Source: Hydractinia symbiolongicarpus
Lineage: Eukaryota; Cnidaria; Hydrozoa; Anthoathecata; Hydractiniidae
Reading direction: 5' to 3'
DNA: 64,000 nucleotides
Assembly: GCF_029227915.1 (NCBI RefSeq)
Contig: NC_079885.1
Coordinates: 15,449,001 to 15,513,000 of the forward strand
Shown here: in pieces, positions 23,137 through 35,636 of the stretch
Numbering within the stretch: the first letter of the stretch is position 1
How the letters are laid out: each line of letters starts with the position of its first letter
Position numbers and translations under genes: made by a program
Notes under the pieces: model-generated
What the model was told of the DNA's origin: nothing
The model's database searches: none
The model's input: only the letters and a program-made list of their open reading frames with translations

Positions 23137-23586
23137 ATTGACTTTTTCACGTTACATTATTTATCATTAGGACTGGGACGTATCTTTTTTACGCAATAGC
23201 CGCTGAGTAAATCAAGAAAGAGACATGATTAGAAGTTGCTTTCCCTTCAAAACGGCTACAATCTTGCTGCAATAAATGCGCCACGTCGCAAATAAATGGA
23301 TTACGAGCGTCAGACAAAGAAAATGGCGATGTAGTTACTTTGCTAATTAACTTTGTCATATGAAAATTAAGTCTGAAAGTACCCTAGATTGCCTTCGTTG
23401 GAACTTTTTACCGGAAATCTTAAAGCGCATTATTGTCGTAATTAATGGATAGCGCTTGAAACGAGCTTTCAAATGCACATAAACACAACCTTTTTCGGAT
23501 AATCCAGTCAAGAAATATGACCTTTAAAATTTAAACCATTTTTGATGTAATGTGCTAATAAATCGTAGATATCTGCCCGTTTGTTT

Positions 23587-23705
23587 GTCTACGACCATAC
23601 CACGATGAACACACCTGTTCTCGTCCGATCACGGAAGTTAAGCATCGTTGGGCCGGGATAGTACTTCGATGGGGGACCGCCTGGGAACACCCGGTGTCGT
23701 AGGCT
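23587..23705 (+). rRNA. 5S: 5S rRNA, copy 42 (g81c, t103a)
   Basis: g81c breaks a helix IV pair within box C; t103a is next to helix V. Confidence 0.95.
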
Positions 23706-24125
23706 ATTGACTTTTTCACGTTACATTATTTATCATTAGGATTGGGACGTATCTTTTTTACGCAATAGCCGCTGAGTAAATCAAGAAAGAGACATGATTA
23801 GAAGTTGCTTTCCCTTCAAAACGGCTACAATCTTGCTGCAATAAATGCGCCACGTCGCAAATAAATGGATTACGAGCGTCAGACAAAGAAAATAGCGATG
23901 TAGTTACTTTGCTAATTAACTTTGTCATATGAAAATTAAGTCTGAAAGCACCCTAGATTTCCTTCGTTGGAACTTTTTACCGGAAATCTTAAAGCGCATT
24001 ATTGTCGTAATTAATGGATAGCGCTTGAAATGAGCTTTCAAATGCACATAAACACGACCTATTTCGGATAATCCAATCAAGAAATATGACCTTTAAAATT
24101 TAAACCATTTTCGATGTAATGTGCT

Positions 24126-24127
24126 AC
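24126..24127 (+). promoter_or_regulatory. 18-bp deletion of the upstream promoter region of copy 43
   Basis: The usual gctaataaatcgtag stretch is missing: gcta runs straight into cccgtttgtttg. The lost 18 bp include most of the TATA-like box and the agatatct palindrome. The gene itself has only two substitutions. Confidence 0.9.
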
Positions 24128-24137
24128 CCGTTTGTTT

Positions 24138-24256
24138 GTCTACGACCATACCACGATGAACACACCTGTTCTCGTCCGATCACGGAAGTTAAGCATCGTT
24201 GGGCCGGGATAGTACGTGGATGGGGGACCGCCTGGGAACTCCTGGTGTCGTAGGCT
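24138..24256 (+). rRNA. 5S: 5S rRNA, copy 43 (t79g, c106t), upstream promoter deleted
   Basis: The 18-bp upstream deletion removes the TATA-like box and palindrome. t79g mismatches g98 in helix IV. Internal control regions are otherwise present, so its activity cannot be told from sequence. Confidence 0.94.
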
Positions 24257-24706
24257 ATTGACTTTTTCACGTTACATTATTTATCATTACGACTGGGACG
24301 TATCTTTTTTACGCAATAGCCGCTGAGTAAATCAAGAAAGAGACATGATTAGAAGTTGCTTTCCCTTCAAAACGGCTACAATCTTGCTGCAATAAATGCG
24401 CCACGTCGCAAATAAATGGATTACGAGCGTCAGACAAAGAAAATGGCGATGTAGTTACTTTGCTAATTAACTTTGTCATATGAAAATTAAGTCTGAAAGT
24501 ACCCTAGATTGCCTTCGTTGGAACTTTTTACCGGAAATCTTAAAGCGCATTATTGTCGTAATTAATGGATAGCGCTTGAAACGAGCTTTCAAATGCACAT
24601 AAACACAACCTTTTTCGGATAATCCAGTCAAGAAATATGACCTTTAAAATTTAAACCATTTTTGATGTAATGTGCTAATAAATCGTAGATATCTGCCCGT
24701 TTGTTT

Positions 24707-24825
24707 GGCTACGACCATACCACGATGAACACACCTGTTCTCGTCCGATCACGGAAGTTAAGCATCGTTGGGCCGGGATAGTACTTGGATGGGGGACCGC
24801 CTGGGAACTCCCGGTGTCGTAGGCT
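24707..24825 (+). rRNA. 5S: 5S rRNA, copy 44 (t2g)
   Basis: Duplicate of copy 41, 1689 bp away. Confidence 0.96.
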
Positions 24826-25275
24826 ATTGACTTTTTCACGTTACATTATTTATCATTAGGACTGGGACGTATCTTTTTTACGCAATAGCCGCTGAGTAAA
24901 TCAAGAAAGAGACATGATTAGAAGTTGCTTTCCCTTCAAAACGGCTACAATCTTGCTGCAATAAATGCGCCACGTCGCAAATAAATGGATTACGAGCGTC
25001 AGACAAAGAAAATGGCGATGTAGTTACTTTGCTAATTAACTTTGTCATATGAAAATTAAGTCTGAAAGTACCCTAGATTGCCTTCGTTGGAACTTTTTAC
25101 CGGAAATCTTAAAGCGCATTATTGTCGTAATTAATGGATAGCGCTTGAAACGAGCTTTCAAATGCACATAAACACAACCTTTTTCGGATAATCCAGTCAA
25201 GAAATATGACCTTTAAAATTTAAACCATTTTTGATGTAATGTGCTAATAAATCGTAGATATCTGCCCGTTTGTTT

Positions 25276-25394
25276 GTCTACGACCATACCACGATGAACA
25301 CACCTGTTCTCGTCCGATCACGGAAGTTAAGCATCGTTGGGCCGGGATAGTACTTCGATGGGGGACCGCCTGGGAACTCCTGGTGTCGTAGGCT
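25276..25394 (+). rRNA. 5S: 5S rRNA, copy 45 (g81c, c106t)
   Basis: Shares g81c with copy 42 but has U106, so it is probably a recombinant with a T106 copy in the 3' part of the gene. Confidence 0.96.
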
Positions 25395-25844
25395 ATTGAC
25401 TTTTTCACGTTACATTATTTATCATTACGACTGGGACGTATCTTTTTTACGCAATAGCCGCTGAGTAAATCAAGAAAGAGACATGATTAGAAGTTGCTTT
25501 CCCTTCAAAACGGCTACAATCTTGCTGCAATAAATGCGCCACGTCGCAAATAAATGGATTACGAGCGTCAGACAAAGAAAATGGCGATGTAGTTACTTTG
25601 CTAATTAACTTTGTCATATGAAAATTAAGTCTGAAAGCACCCTAGATTTCCTTCGTTGGAACTTTTTACCGGAAATCTTAAAGCGCATTATTGTCGTAAT
25701 TAAGGAATAGCGCTTGAAATGAGCTTTCAAATGCACATAAACACGACCTATTTCGGATAATCCAGTCAAGAAATATGACTTTTAAAGTTTAAACCATTTT
25801 CGATGTAATGTGCTAATAAATCGTAGATATCTGCCCGTTTGTTT

Positions 25845-25963
25845 GTCTACGACCATACCACGATGAACACACCTGTTCTCGTCAGATCACGGAAGTTAAG
25901 CATCGTTGGGCCGGGATAGTACTTGGATGGGGGACCGCCTGGGAACTCCCGGTGTCGTAGGCT
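25845..25963 (+). rRNA. 5S: 5S rRNA, copy 46 (c40a)
   Basis: Loop C change. Followed by a T106 copy, a recurring pairing. Confidence 0.97.
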
Positions 25964-26413
25964 ATTGACTTTTTCACGTTACATTATTTATCATTACGAC
26001 TGGGACGTATCTTTTTTACGCAATAGCCGCTGAGTAAATCAAGAAAGAGACATGATTAGAAGTTGCTTTCCCTTCAAAACGGCTACAATCTTCCTGCAAT
26101 AAATGCGCCACGTCGCAAATAAATGGATTACGAGCGTCAGACAAAGAAAATGGCGATGTAGTTACTTTGCTAATTAACTTTGTCATATGAAAATTAAGTC
26201 TGAAAGCACCCTAGATTTTCTTCGTTGGAACTTTTTACCGGAAATCTTAAAGCGCATTATTGTCGTAATTAATGGATAGCGCTTGAAACGAGCTTTCAAA
26301 TGCACATAAACACGACCTATTTCGGATAATCCAGTCAAGAAATATGACCTTTAAAATTTAAACCATTTTCGATGTAATGTGCTAATAAATCGTAGATATC
26401 TGCCCGTTTGTTT

Positions 26414-26532
26414 GTCTACGACCATACCACGATGAACACACCTGTTCTCGTCCGATCACGGAAGTTAAGCATCGTTGGGCCGGGATAGTACGTGGATGGG
26501 GGACCGCCTGGGAACTCCTGGTGTCGTAGGCT
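26414..26532 (+). rRNA. 5S: 5S rRNA, copy 47 (t79g, c106t)
   Basis: Same gene as copy 43 but with an intact upstream promoter region. Confidence 0.96.
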
Positions 26533-26982
26533 ATTGACTTTTTCACGTTACATTATTTATCATTACGACTGGGACGTATCTTTTTTACGCAATAGCCGCT
26601 GAGTAAATCAAGAAAGAGACATGATTAGAAGTTGCTTTCCCTTCAAAACGGCTACAATCTTGCAGCATTAAATGCGCCACGTCGCAAATAAATGGATTAC
26701 GAGGGTCAGACAAAGAAAATGGCGATGTAGTTACTTTGCTAATTAACTTTGTCATATGAAAATTAAGTCTGAAAGCACCCTAGATTTCCTTCGTTGGAAC
26801 TTTTTACCGGAAATCTTAAAGCGCATGGTTGTCGTAAAGAATCGATAGCGCTTGAAACGAGCTTTCAAATGCACATAAACACAACCTATTTCGGATAATC
26901 CAGTCAAGAAATATGACCTTTAAAATTTAAACCATTTTTGATGTAATGTGCTAATAAATCGTAGATATCTGCCCGTTTGTTT

Positions 26983-27101
26983 GTCTACGACCATACCACG
27001 ATGAACACACCTGTTCTCGTCCGATCACGGAAGTTAAGCATCGTTGGGCCGGGATAGTACTTGGATGGGGGACCGCCTGGGAACTCCCGGTGTCGTAGGC
27101 T
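26983..27101 (+). rRNA. 5S: 5S rRNA, copy 48 (consensus)
   Basis: Exact consensus, flank type a. Confidence 0.98.
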
Positions 27102-27551
27102 ATTGACTTTTTCACGTTACATTATTTATCATTAGGACTAGGACGTATCTTTTTTACGCAATAGCCGCTGAGTAAATCAAGAAAGAGACATGATTAGAAG
27201 TTGCTTTCCCTTCAAAACGGCTACAATCTTGCTGCAATAAATGCGCCACGTCGCAAATAAATGGATTACGAGCGTCAGACAAAGAAAATGGCGATGTAGT
27301 TACTTTGCTAATTAACTTTGTCATATGAAAATTAAGTCTGAAAGTACCCTAGATGGCCTTCGTTGGAACTTTTTACCGGAAATCTTAAAGCGCATTATTG
27401 TCGTAATTAATGGATAGCGCTTGAAACGAGCTTTGAAATGCACATAAACACAACCTTTTTCGGATAATCCAGTCAAGAAATATGACCTTTAAAATTTAAA
27501 CCATTTTTGATGTAATGTGCTAATAAATCGTAGATATCTGCCCGTTTGTTT

Positions 27552-27670
27552 GTCTACCACCATACCACGATGAACACACCTGTTCTCGTCCGATCACGGA
27601 AGTTAAGCATCGTTGGGCCGGGATAGTACTTGGATGGGGGACCGCCTGGGAACTCCCGGTGTCGTAGGCT
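27552..27670 (+). rRNA. 5S: 5S rRNA, copy 49 (g7c)
   Basis: C7 faces c112, an internal helix I mismatch, in an otherwise perfect gene. Seen once. Confidence 0.96.
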
Positions 27671-28120
27671 ATTGACTTTTTCACGTTACATTATTTATCA
27701 TTAGGACTAGGACGTATCTTTTTTACGCAATAGCCGCTGAGTAAATCAAGAAAGAGACATGATTATAAGTTGCTTTCCCTTCAAAACGGCTACAATCTTG
27801 CTGCAATAAATGCGCCACGTCGCAAATAAATGGATTACGAGCGTCAGACAAAGAAAATGGCGATGTAGTTACTTTGCTAATTAACTTTGTCATATGAAAA
27901 TTAAGTCTGAAAGTACCCTAGATTGCCTTCGTTGGAACTTTTTACCGGAAATCTTAAAGCGCATTATTGTCGTAATTAATGGATAGCGCTTGAAACGAGC
28001 TTTCAAATGCACATAAACACAACCTTTTTCGGATAATCCAGTCAAGAAATATGACCTTTAAAATTTAAACCATTTTTGATGTAATGTGCTAATAAATCGT
28101 AGATATCTGCCCGTTTGTTT

Positions 28121-28239
28121 GTCTACGACCATACCACGATGAACACACCTGTTCTCGTCCGATCACGGAAGTTAAGCATCGTTGGGCCGGGATAGTACTT
28201 GGATGGGGGACCGCCTGGGAACTCCCGGTGTCGTAGGCT
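28121..28239 (+). rRNA. 5S: 5S rRNA, copy 50 (consensus)
   Basis: Exact consensus, flank type a. Confidence 0.98.
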
Positions 28240-28689
28240 ATTGACTTTTTCACGTTACATTATTTATCATTAGGACTGGGACGTATCTTTTTTACGCAAT
28301 AGCCGCTGAGTAAATCAAGAAAGAGACATGATTAGAAGTTGCTTTCCCTTCAAAACGGCTACAATCTTGCTGCAATAAATGCGCCACGTCGCAAATAAAT
28401 GGATTACGAGCGTCAGACAAAGAAAATGGCGATGTAGTTACTTTGCTAATTAACTTTGTCATATGAAAATTAAGTCTGAAAGTACCCTAGATTGCCTTCG
28501 TTGGAACTTTTTACCGGAAATCTTAAAGCGCATTATTGTCGTAATTAATGGATAGCGCTTGAAACGAGCTTTCAAATGCACATAAACACAACCTTTTTCG
28601 GATAATCCAGTCAAGAAATATGACCTTTAAAATTTAAACCATTTTTGATGTAATGTGCTAATAAATCGTAGATATCTGCCCGTTTGTTT

Positions 28690-28808
28690 GTCTACGACCA
28701 TACCACGATGAACACACCTGTTCTCGTCCGATCACGGAAGTTAAGCATCGTTGGGCCGGGATAGTACTTGGATGGGGGACCGCCTGGGAACTCCCGGTGT
28801 CGTAGGCT
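28690..28808 (+). rRNA. 5S: 5S rRNA, copy 51 (consensus)
   Basis: Exact consensus; its unit is nearly identical to that of copy 50. Confidence 0.98.
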
Positions 28809-29258
28809 ATTGACTTTTTCACGTTACATTATTTATCATTAGGACTGGGACGTATCTTTTTTACGCAATAGCCGCTGAGTAAATCAAGAAAGAGACATGA
28901 TTAGAATTTGCTTTCCCTTCAAAACGGCTACAATCTTGCTGCAATAAATGCGCCACGTCGCAAATAAATGGATTACAAGCGTCAGACAAAGAAAATGGCG
29001 ATGTAGTTACTTTGCTAATTAACTTTGTCATATGAAAATTAAGTCTGAAAGCACCCTAGATTTCCTTTGTTGGAACTTTTTACCGGAAATCTTAAAGCGC
29101 ATGATTGTCGTAAAGAATCGATAGCGCTTAAAAAGAGCTTTCAAATGCACATAAACACGACCTATTTCGGATGATCCAGTCAAGAAATATGACCTTTAAA
29201 GTGTGAACCATTTTCGATGTAATGTGCTAATAAATCGTAAATATCTGCCCCTTTGTGT

Positions 29259-29377
29259 GTCTACGACCATACCACGATGAACACACCTGTTCTCGTCCGA
29301 TCACGGAAGTTAAGCATCGTTGGGCCGGGATAGTACTTGGATGGGGGACCGCCTGGGAACTCCCGGTGTCGTAGGCT
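29259..29377 (+). rRNA. 5S: 5S rRNA, copy 52 (consensus)
   Basis: Exact consensus, flank type b, palindrome changed to aaatatct. Confidence 0.98.
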
Positions 29378-29827
29378 ATTGACTTTTTCACGTTACATTA
29401 TTTATCATTACGACTGGGACGTATCTTTTTTACGCAATAGCCGCCGAGTAAATCAAGAAAGAGACATGATTAGAAGTTGCTTTCCCTTCAAAACGGCTAC
29501 AATCTTGCTGCAATAAATGCGCCACGTCGCAAATAAATGGATTACGAGCGTCAGACAAAGAAGATGGCGATGTAGTTACTTTGCTAATTAACTTTGTCAT
29601 ATGAAAATTAAGTCTGAAAGTACCCTAGATTGCCTTCGTTGGAACTTTTTACCGGAAATCTTAAAGCGCATTATTGTCGTAATTAATGGATAGCGCTTGA
29701 AACGAGCTTTCAAATGCACATAAACACAACCTATTTCGGATAATCCAGTCAAGAAATATGACCTTTAAAATTTAAACCATTTTTGATGTAATGTGCTAAT
29801 AAATCGTAGATATCTGCCCGTTTGTTT

Positions 29828-29946
29828 GTCTACGACCATACCACGATGAACACACCTGTTCTCGTCCGATCACGGAAGTTAAGCATCGTTGGGCCGGGAT
29901 AGTACTTGGATGGGGAACCGCCTGGGAACTCCCGGTGTCGTAGGCT
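29828..29946 (+). rRNA. 5S: 5S rRNA, copy 53 (g89a)
   Basis: GGAA loop in helix IV, still GNRA. Confidence 0.97.
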
Positions 29947-30396
29947 ATTGACTTTTTCACGTTACATTATTTATCATTAGGACTGGGACGTATCTTTTTT
30001 ACGCAATAGCCGCTGAGTAAATCAAGAAAGAGACATGATTAGAATTTGCTTTCCCTTCAAAACGGCTACAATCTTGCTGCAATAAATGCGCCACGTCGCA
30101 AATAAATGGATTACAAGCGTCAGACAAAGAAAATGGCGATGTAGTTACTTTGCTAATTAACTTTGTCATATGAAAATTAAGTCTGAAAGCACCCTAGATT
30201 TCCTTCGTTGGAACTTTTTACCTGAAATCTTAAAGCGCATGATTGTCGTAAAGAATCGACAGCGCTTAAAAAGAGCTTTCAATTGCACATAAACACGACC
30301 TATTTCAAATGATCCAGTCAAGAAATATGACCTTTAAAGTGTGAACCATTTTCGATGTAATGTGCTAATAAATCGTAGATATCTGCCCCTTTGTGT

Positions 30397-30515
30397 GTCT
30401 ACGACCATACCACGATGAACACACCTGTTCTCGTCCGATCACGGAAGTTAAGCATCGTTGGGCCGGGATAGTACTTGGATGGGGGACCGCCTGGGAACTC
30501 CCGGTGTCGTAGGCT
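30397..30515 (+). rRNA. 5S: 5S rRNA, copy 54 (consensus)
   Basis: Exact consensus, flank type b. The downstream spacer has the aagtaagggacgtcatt form. Confidence 0.98.
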
Positions 30516-30965
30516 ATTGACTTTTTCACGTTACATTAGTTATCATTACGACTGTGACGTATCTTTTTTACGCAATAGCCGCTGAGTAAATCAAGTAAGG
30601 GACGTCATTAGAAGTTTCTTTCCCTTCAAAAGGGCTACGATCTGGCAGCATTAAATGCGCCACGTCGCAAATGAATGGATTACGAGCGTCAGACAAAGAA
30701 AATGGCGATGTAGCTAACTTGCTAATTAACTTTGTCATATGAAAATTAGGTCTGAAAGTACCCTAGATTGCCTTTGTTGGAACTTTTTACCGGAAATCTT
30801 AAAGCGCATGGTTGTCGTAATTAATCGATAGCGCTTGAAATGAGCTTTCAAATGCACATAAACACGACCTATTTCGGATAATCCAGTCAAGAAATATGAC
30901 CTTTAAAGTTTAAACCATTTTCGATGTAATGTGCTAATAAATCGTAGATATCTGCCCGTTTGTTT

Positions 30966-31084
30966 GTCTACGACCATACCACGATGAACACACCTGTTCT
31001 CGTCCGATCACGGAAGTTAAGCATCGTTGGGCCGGGATAGTACTTGGATGGGGGACCGCCTGGGAACTCCCGGTGTCGTAGGCT
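30966..31084 (+). rRNA. 5S: 5S rRNA, copy 55 (consensus), secondary T tract broken
   Basis: Exact consensus. The downstream T6 reads tttctt; the primary T5 is intact. Confidence 0.98.
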
Positions 31085-31534
31085 ATTGACTTTTTCACGT
31101 TACATTATTTATCATTAGGACTAGGACGTATCTTTCTTACGCAATAGCCGCTGAGTAAATCAAGAAAGAGACATGATTAGAATTTGCTTTCCCTTCAAAA
31201 CGGCTACAATCTTGCTGCAATAAATGCGCCACGTCGCAAATAAATGGATTACAAGCGTCAGACAAAGAAAATGGCGATGTAGTTACTTTGCTAATTAACT
31301 TTGTCATATGAAAATTAAGTCTGAAAGCACCCTAGATTTCCTTCGTTGGAACTTTTTACCGGAAATCTTAAAGCGCATGATTGTCGTAAAGAATCGACAG
31401 CGCTTAAAAAGAGCTGTCAAATGCACATAAACACGACCTATTTCGGATGATCCAGTCAAGAAATATGACCTTTAAAGTGTGAACCATTTTCGATGTAATG
31501 TGCTAATAAATCGTAAATATCTGCCCCTTTGTGT

Positions 31535-31653
31535 GTCTACGACCATACCACGATGAACACACCTGTTCTCGTCCGATCACGGAAGTTAAGCATCGTTGGG
31601 CCGGGATAGTACTTGGATGGGGGACCGCCTGGGAACTCCCGGTGTCGTAGGCT
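31535..31653 (+). rRNA. 5S: 5S rRNA, copy 56 (consensus)
   Basis: Exact consensus, flank type b, aaatatct upstream. Confidence 0.98.
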
Positions 31654-32103
31654 ATTGACTTTTTCACGTTACATTATTTATCATTACGACTGTGACGTAT
31701 CTTTTTTACGCAATAGCCGCCGAGTAAATCAAGAAAGAGACATGATTAGAAGTTGCTTTCCCTTCAAAACGGCTACGATCTGGCAGCAATAAATGCGCCA
31801 AGTCGCAAATGAATGGATTACGAGCGTCAGACAAAGAAAATGGCGATGTAGTTAATTTGCTAATTAACTTTGTCATATGAAAATTAAGTCTGAAAGTACC
31901 CTAGATTTCCTTCGTTGGAACTTTTTACCGGAAATCTTAAAGCGCATGATTGTCGTAAAGAATCGACAGCGCTTAAAAAGAGCTGTCAAATGCACATAAA
32001 CACGACCTATTTCGGATGATCCAGTCAAGAAATATGACCTTTAAAGTGTGAACCATTTTCGATGTAATGTGCTAATAAATCGTAAATATCTGCCCCTTTG
32101 TGT

Positions 32104-32222
32104 GTCTACGACCATACCACGATGAACACACCTGTTCTCGTCCGATCACGGAAGTTAAGCATCGTTGGGCCGGGATAGTACTTGGATGGGGGACCGCCTG
32201 GGAACTCCCGGTGTCGTAGGCT
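32104..32222 (+). rRNA. 5S: 5S rRNA, copy 57 (consensus)
   Basis: Its unit is a near duplicate of the copy 56 unit. Flank type b, aaatatct upstream. Confidence 0.98.
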
Positions 32223-32672
32223 ATTGACTTTTTCACGTTACATTATTTATCATTACGACTGTGACGTATCTTTTTTACGCAATAGCCGCCGAGTAAATCA
32301 AGAAAGAGACATGATTAGAAGTTGCTTTCCCTTCAAAACGGCTACGATCTGGCAGCAATAAATGCGCCAAGTCGCAAATGAATGGATTACGAGCGTCAGA
32401 CAAAGAAAATGGCGATGTAGTTAATTTGCTAATTAACTTTGTCATATGAAAATTAAGTCTGAAAGTACCCTAGATTGCCTTCGTTGGAACTTTTTACCGG
32501 AAATCTTAAAGCGCATTATTGTCGTAATTAATCGATAGCGCTTGAAATGAGCTTTCAAATGCACATAAACACGACCTATTTCGGATAATCCAGTCAAGAA
32601 ATATGACCTTTAAAGTTTAAACCATTTTCGATGTAATGTGCTAATAAATCGTAGATATCTGCCCGTTTGTTT

Positions 32673-32791
32673 GTCTACGACCATACCACGATGAACACAC
32701 CTGTTCTCGTCCGATCACGGAAGTTAAGCATCGTTGGGCCGGGATAGTACTTGGATGTGGGACCGCCTGGGAACTCCCGGTGTCGTAGGCT
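32673..32791 (+). rRNA. 5S: 5S rRNA, copy 58 (g86t)
   Basis: T86 faces c91, losing the closing pair of the helix IV loop. Confidence 0.96.
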
Positions 32792-33241
32792 ATTGACTTT
32801 TTCACGTTACATTATTTATCATTACGACTGGGACGTATCTTTTTTACGCAATAGCCGCCGAGTAAATCAAGAAAGAGACATGATTAGAAGTTGCTTTCCC
32901 TTCAAAACGGCTACAATCTTGCTGCAATAAATGCGCCACGTCGCAAATAAATGGATTACGAGCGTCAGACAAAGAAAATGGCGATGTAGTTACTTTGCTA
33001 ATTAACTTTGTCATATGAAAATTAAGTCTGAAAGTACCCTAGATTGCCTTCGTTGGAACTTTTTACCGGAAATCTTAAAGCGCATTATTGTCGTAATTAA
33101 TGGATAGCGCTTGAAACGAGCTTTCAAATGCACATAAACACAACCTATTTCGGATAATCCAGTCAAGAAATATGACCTTTAAAATTTAAACCATTTTTGA
33201 TGTAATGTGCTAATAAATCGTAGATATCTGCCCGTTTGTTT

Positions 33242-33360
33242 GTCTACGACCATACCACGATGAACACACCTGTTCTCGTCCGATCACGGAAGTTAAGCAT
33301 CGTTGGGCCGGGATAGTACTTGGATGGGGAACCGCCTGGGAACTCCCGGTGTCGTAGGCT
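33242..33360 (+). rRNA. 5S: 5S rRNA, copy 59 (g89a)
   Basis: GGAA loop, with copy 62 as its duplicate 1707 bp away. Confidence 0.97.
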
Positions 33361-33810
33361 ATTGACTTTTTCACGTTACATTATTTATCATTAGGACTGG
33401 GACGTATCTTTTTTACGCAATAGCCGCTGAGTAAATCAAGAAAGAGACATGATTAGAATTTGCTTTCCCTTCAAAACGGCTACAATCTTGCTGCAATAAA
33501 TGCGCCACGTCGCAAATAAATGGATTACGAGCGTCAGACAAAGAAAATGGCGATGTAGTTACTTTGCTAATTAACTTTGTCATATGAAAATTAAGTCTGA
33601 AAGCACCCTAGATTTCCTTCGTTGGAACTTTTTACCGGAAATCTTAAAGCGCATGATTGTCGTAAAGAATCGACAGCGCTTAAAAAGAGCTTTCAAATGC
33701 ACATAAACACGACCTATTTCGGATGATCCAGTCAAGAAATATGACCTTTAAAGTGTGAACCATTTTCGATGTAATGTGCTAATAAATCGTAAATATCTGC
33801 CCCTTTGTGT

Positions 33811-33929
33811 GTCTACGACCATACCACGATGAACACACCTGTTCTCGTCCGATCACGGAAGTTAAGCATCGTTGGGCCGGGATAGTACTTGGATGGGGGA
33901 CCGCCTGGGAACTCCCGGTGTCGTAGGCT
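33811..33929 (+). rRNA. 5S: 5S rRNA, copy 60 (consensus)
   Basis: Exact consensus, flank type b, aaatatct upstream; matches copy 57. Confidence 0.98.
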
Positions 33930-34379
33930 ATTGACTTTTTCACGTTACATTATTTATCATTACGACTGTGACGTATCTTTTTTACGCAATAGCCGCCGAG
34001 TAAATCAAGAAAGAGACATGATTAGAAGTTGCTTTCCCTTCAAAACGGCTACGATCTGGCAGCAATAAATGCGCCAAGTCGCAAATGAATGGATTACGAG
34101 CGTCAGACAAAGAAAATGGCGATGTAGTTAATTTGCTAATTAACTTTGTCATATGAAAATTAAGTCTGAAAGTACCCTAGATTGCCTTCGTTGGAACTTT
34201 TTACCGGAAATCTTAAAGCGCATTATTGTCGTAATTAATCAATAGCGCTTGAAATGAGCTTTCAAATGCACATAAACACGACCTATTTCGGATAATCCAG
34301 TCAAGAAATATGACCTTTAAAGTTTAAACCATTTTCGATGTAATGTGCTAATAAATCGTAGATATCTGCCCGTTTGTTT

Positions 34380-34498
34380 GTCTACGACCATACCACGATG
34401 AACACACCTGTTCTCGTCCGATCACGGAAGTTAAGCATCGTTGGGCCGGGATAGTACTTGGATGTGGGACCGCCTGGGAACTCCCGGTGTCGTAGGCT
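34380..34498 (+). rRNA. 5S: 5S rRNA, copy 61 (g86t)
   Basis: Duplicate of copy 58. Confidence 0.96.
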
Positions 34499-34948
34499 AT
34501 TGACTTTTTCACGTTACATTATTTATCATTACGACTGGGACGTATCTTTTTTACGCAATAGCCGCCGAGTAAATCAAGAAAGAGACATGATTAGAAGTTG
34601 CTTTCCCTTCAAAACGGCTACAATCTTGCTGCAATAAATGCGCCACGTCGCAAATAAATGGATTACGAGCGTCAGACAAAGAAAATGGCGATGTAGTTAC
34701 TTTGCTAATTAACTTTGTCATATGAAAATTAAGTCTGAAAGTACCCTAGATTGCCTTCGTTGGAACTTTTTACCGGAAATCTTAAAGCGCATTATTGTCG
34801 TAATTAATGGATAGCGCTTGAAACGAGCTTTCAAATGCACATAAACACAACCTATTTCGGATAATCCAGTCAAGAAATATGACCTTTAAAATTTAAACCA
34901 TTTTTGATGTAATGTGCTAATAAATCGTAGATATCTGCCCGTTTGTTT

Positions 34949-35067
34949 GTCTACGACCATACCACGATGAACACACCTGTTCTCGTCCGATCACGGAAGT
35001 TAAGCATCGTTGGGCCGGGATAGTACTTGGATGGGGAACCGCCTGGGAACTCCCGGTGTCGTAGGCT
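34949..35067 (+). rRNA. 5S: 5S rRNA, copy 62 (g89a)
   Basis: Duplicate of copy 59. Confidence 0.97.
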
Positions 35068-35517
35068 ATTGACTTTTTCACGTTACATTATTTATCATTA
35101 GGACTGGGACGTATCTTTTTTACGCAATAGCCGCTGAGTAAATCAAGAAAGAGACATGATTAGAATTTGCTTTCCCTTCAAAACGGCTACAATCTTGCTG
35201 CAATAAATGCGCCACGTCGCAAATAAATGGATTACGAGCGTCAGACAAAGAAAATGGCGATGTAGTTACTTTGCTAATTAACTTTGTCATATGAAAATTA
35301 AGTCTGAAAGCACCCTAGATTTCCTTCGTTGGAACTTTTTACCGGAAATCTTAAAGCGCATGATTGTCGTAAAGAATCGACAGCGCTTAAAAAGAGCTTT
35401 CAAATGCACATAAACACGACCTATTTCGGATGATCCAGTCAAGAAATATGACCTTTAAAGTGTGAACCATTTTCGATGTAATGTGCTAATAAATCGTAGA
35501 TATCTGCCCCTTTGTGT

Positions 35518-35636
35518 GTCTACGACCATACCACGATGAACACACCTGTTCTCGTCCAATCACGGAAGTTAAGCATCGTTGGGCCGGGATAGTACTTGGA
35601 TGGGGGACCGCCTGGGAACTCCCGGTGTCGTAGGCT
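35518..35636 (+). rRNA. 5S: 5S rRNA, copy 63 (g41a)
   Basis: Loop C change, flank type b. The downstream spacer has the aagtaagggacgtcatt form. Confidence 0.97.

Larger units (their letters stand above)
23018..25394 (+). repeat. Three-unit duplication, offset 1689 bp (copies 41-42 and 44-45)
   Basis: t2g followed by g81c occurs at copies 41-42 and again at 44-45. The offset is 18 bp short of three units because it contains the promoter-deleted copy 43. Confidence 0.8.
32230..35520 (+). repeat. Three-unit duplication, offset 1707 bp (copies 58-60 and 61-63)
   Basis: The series g86t, g89a, then a flank type b copy appears twice with matching spacers. Copies 57 and 60 are also alike. Confidence 0.85.
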
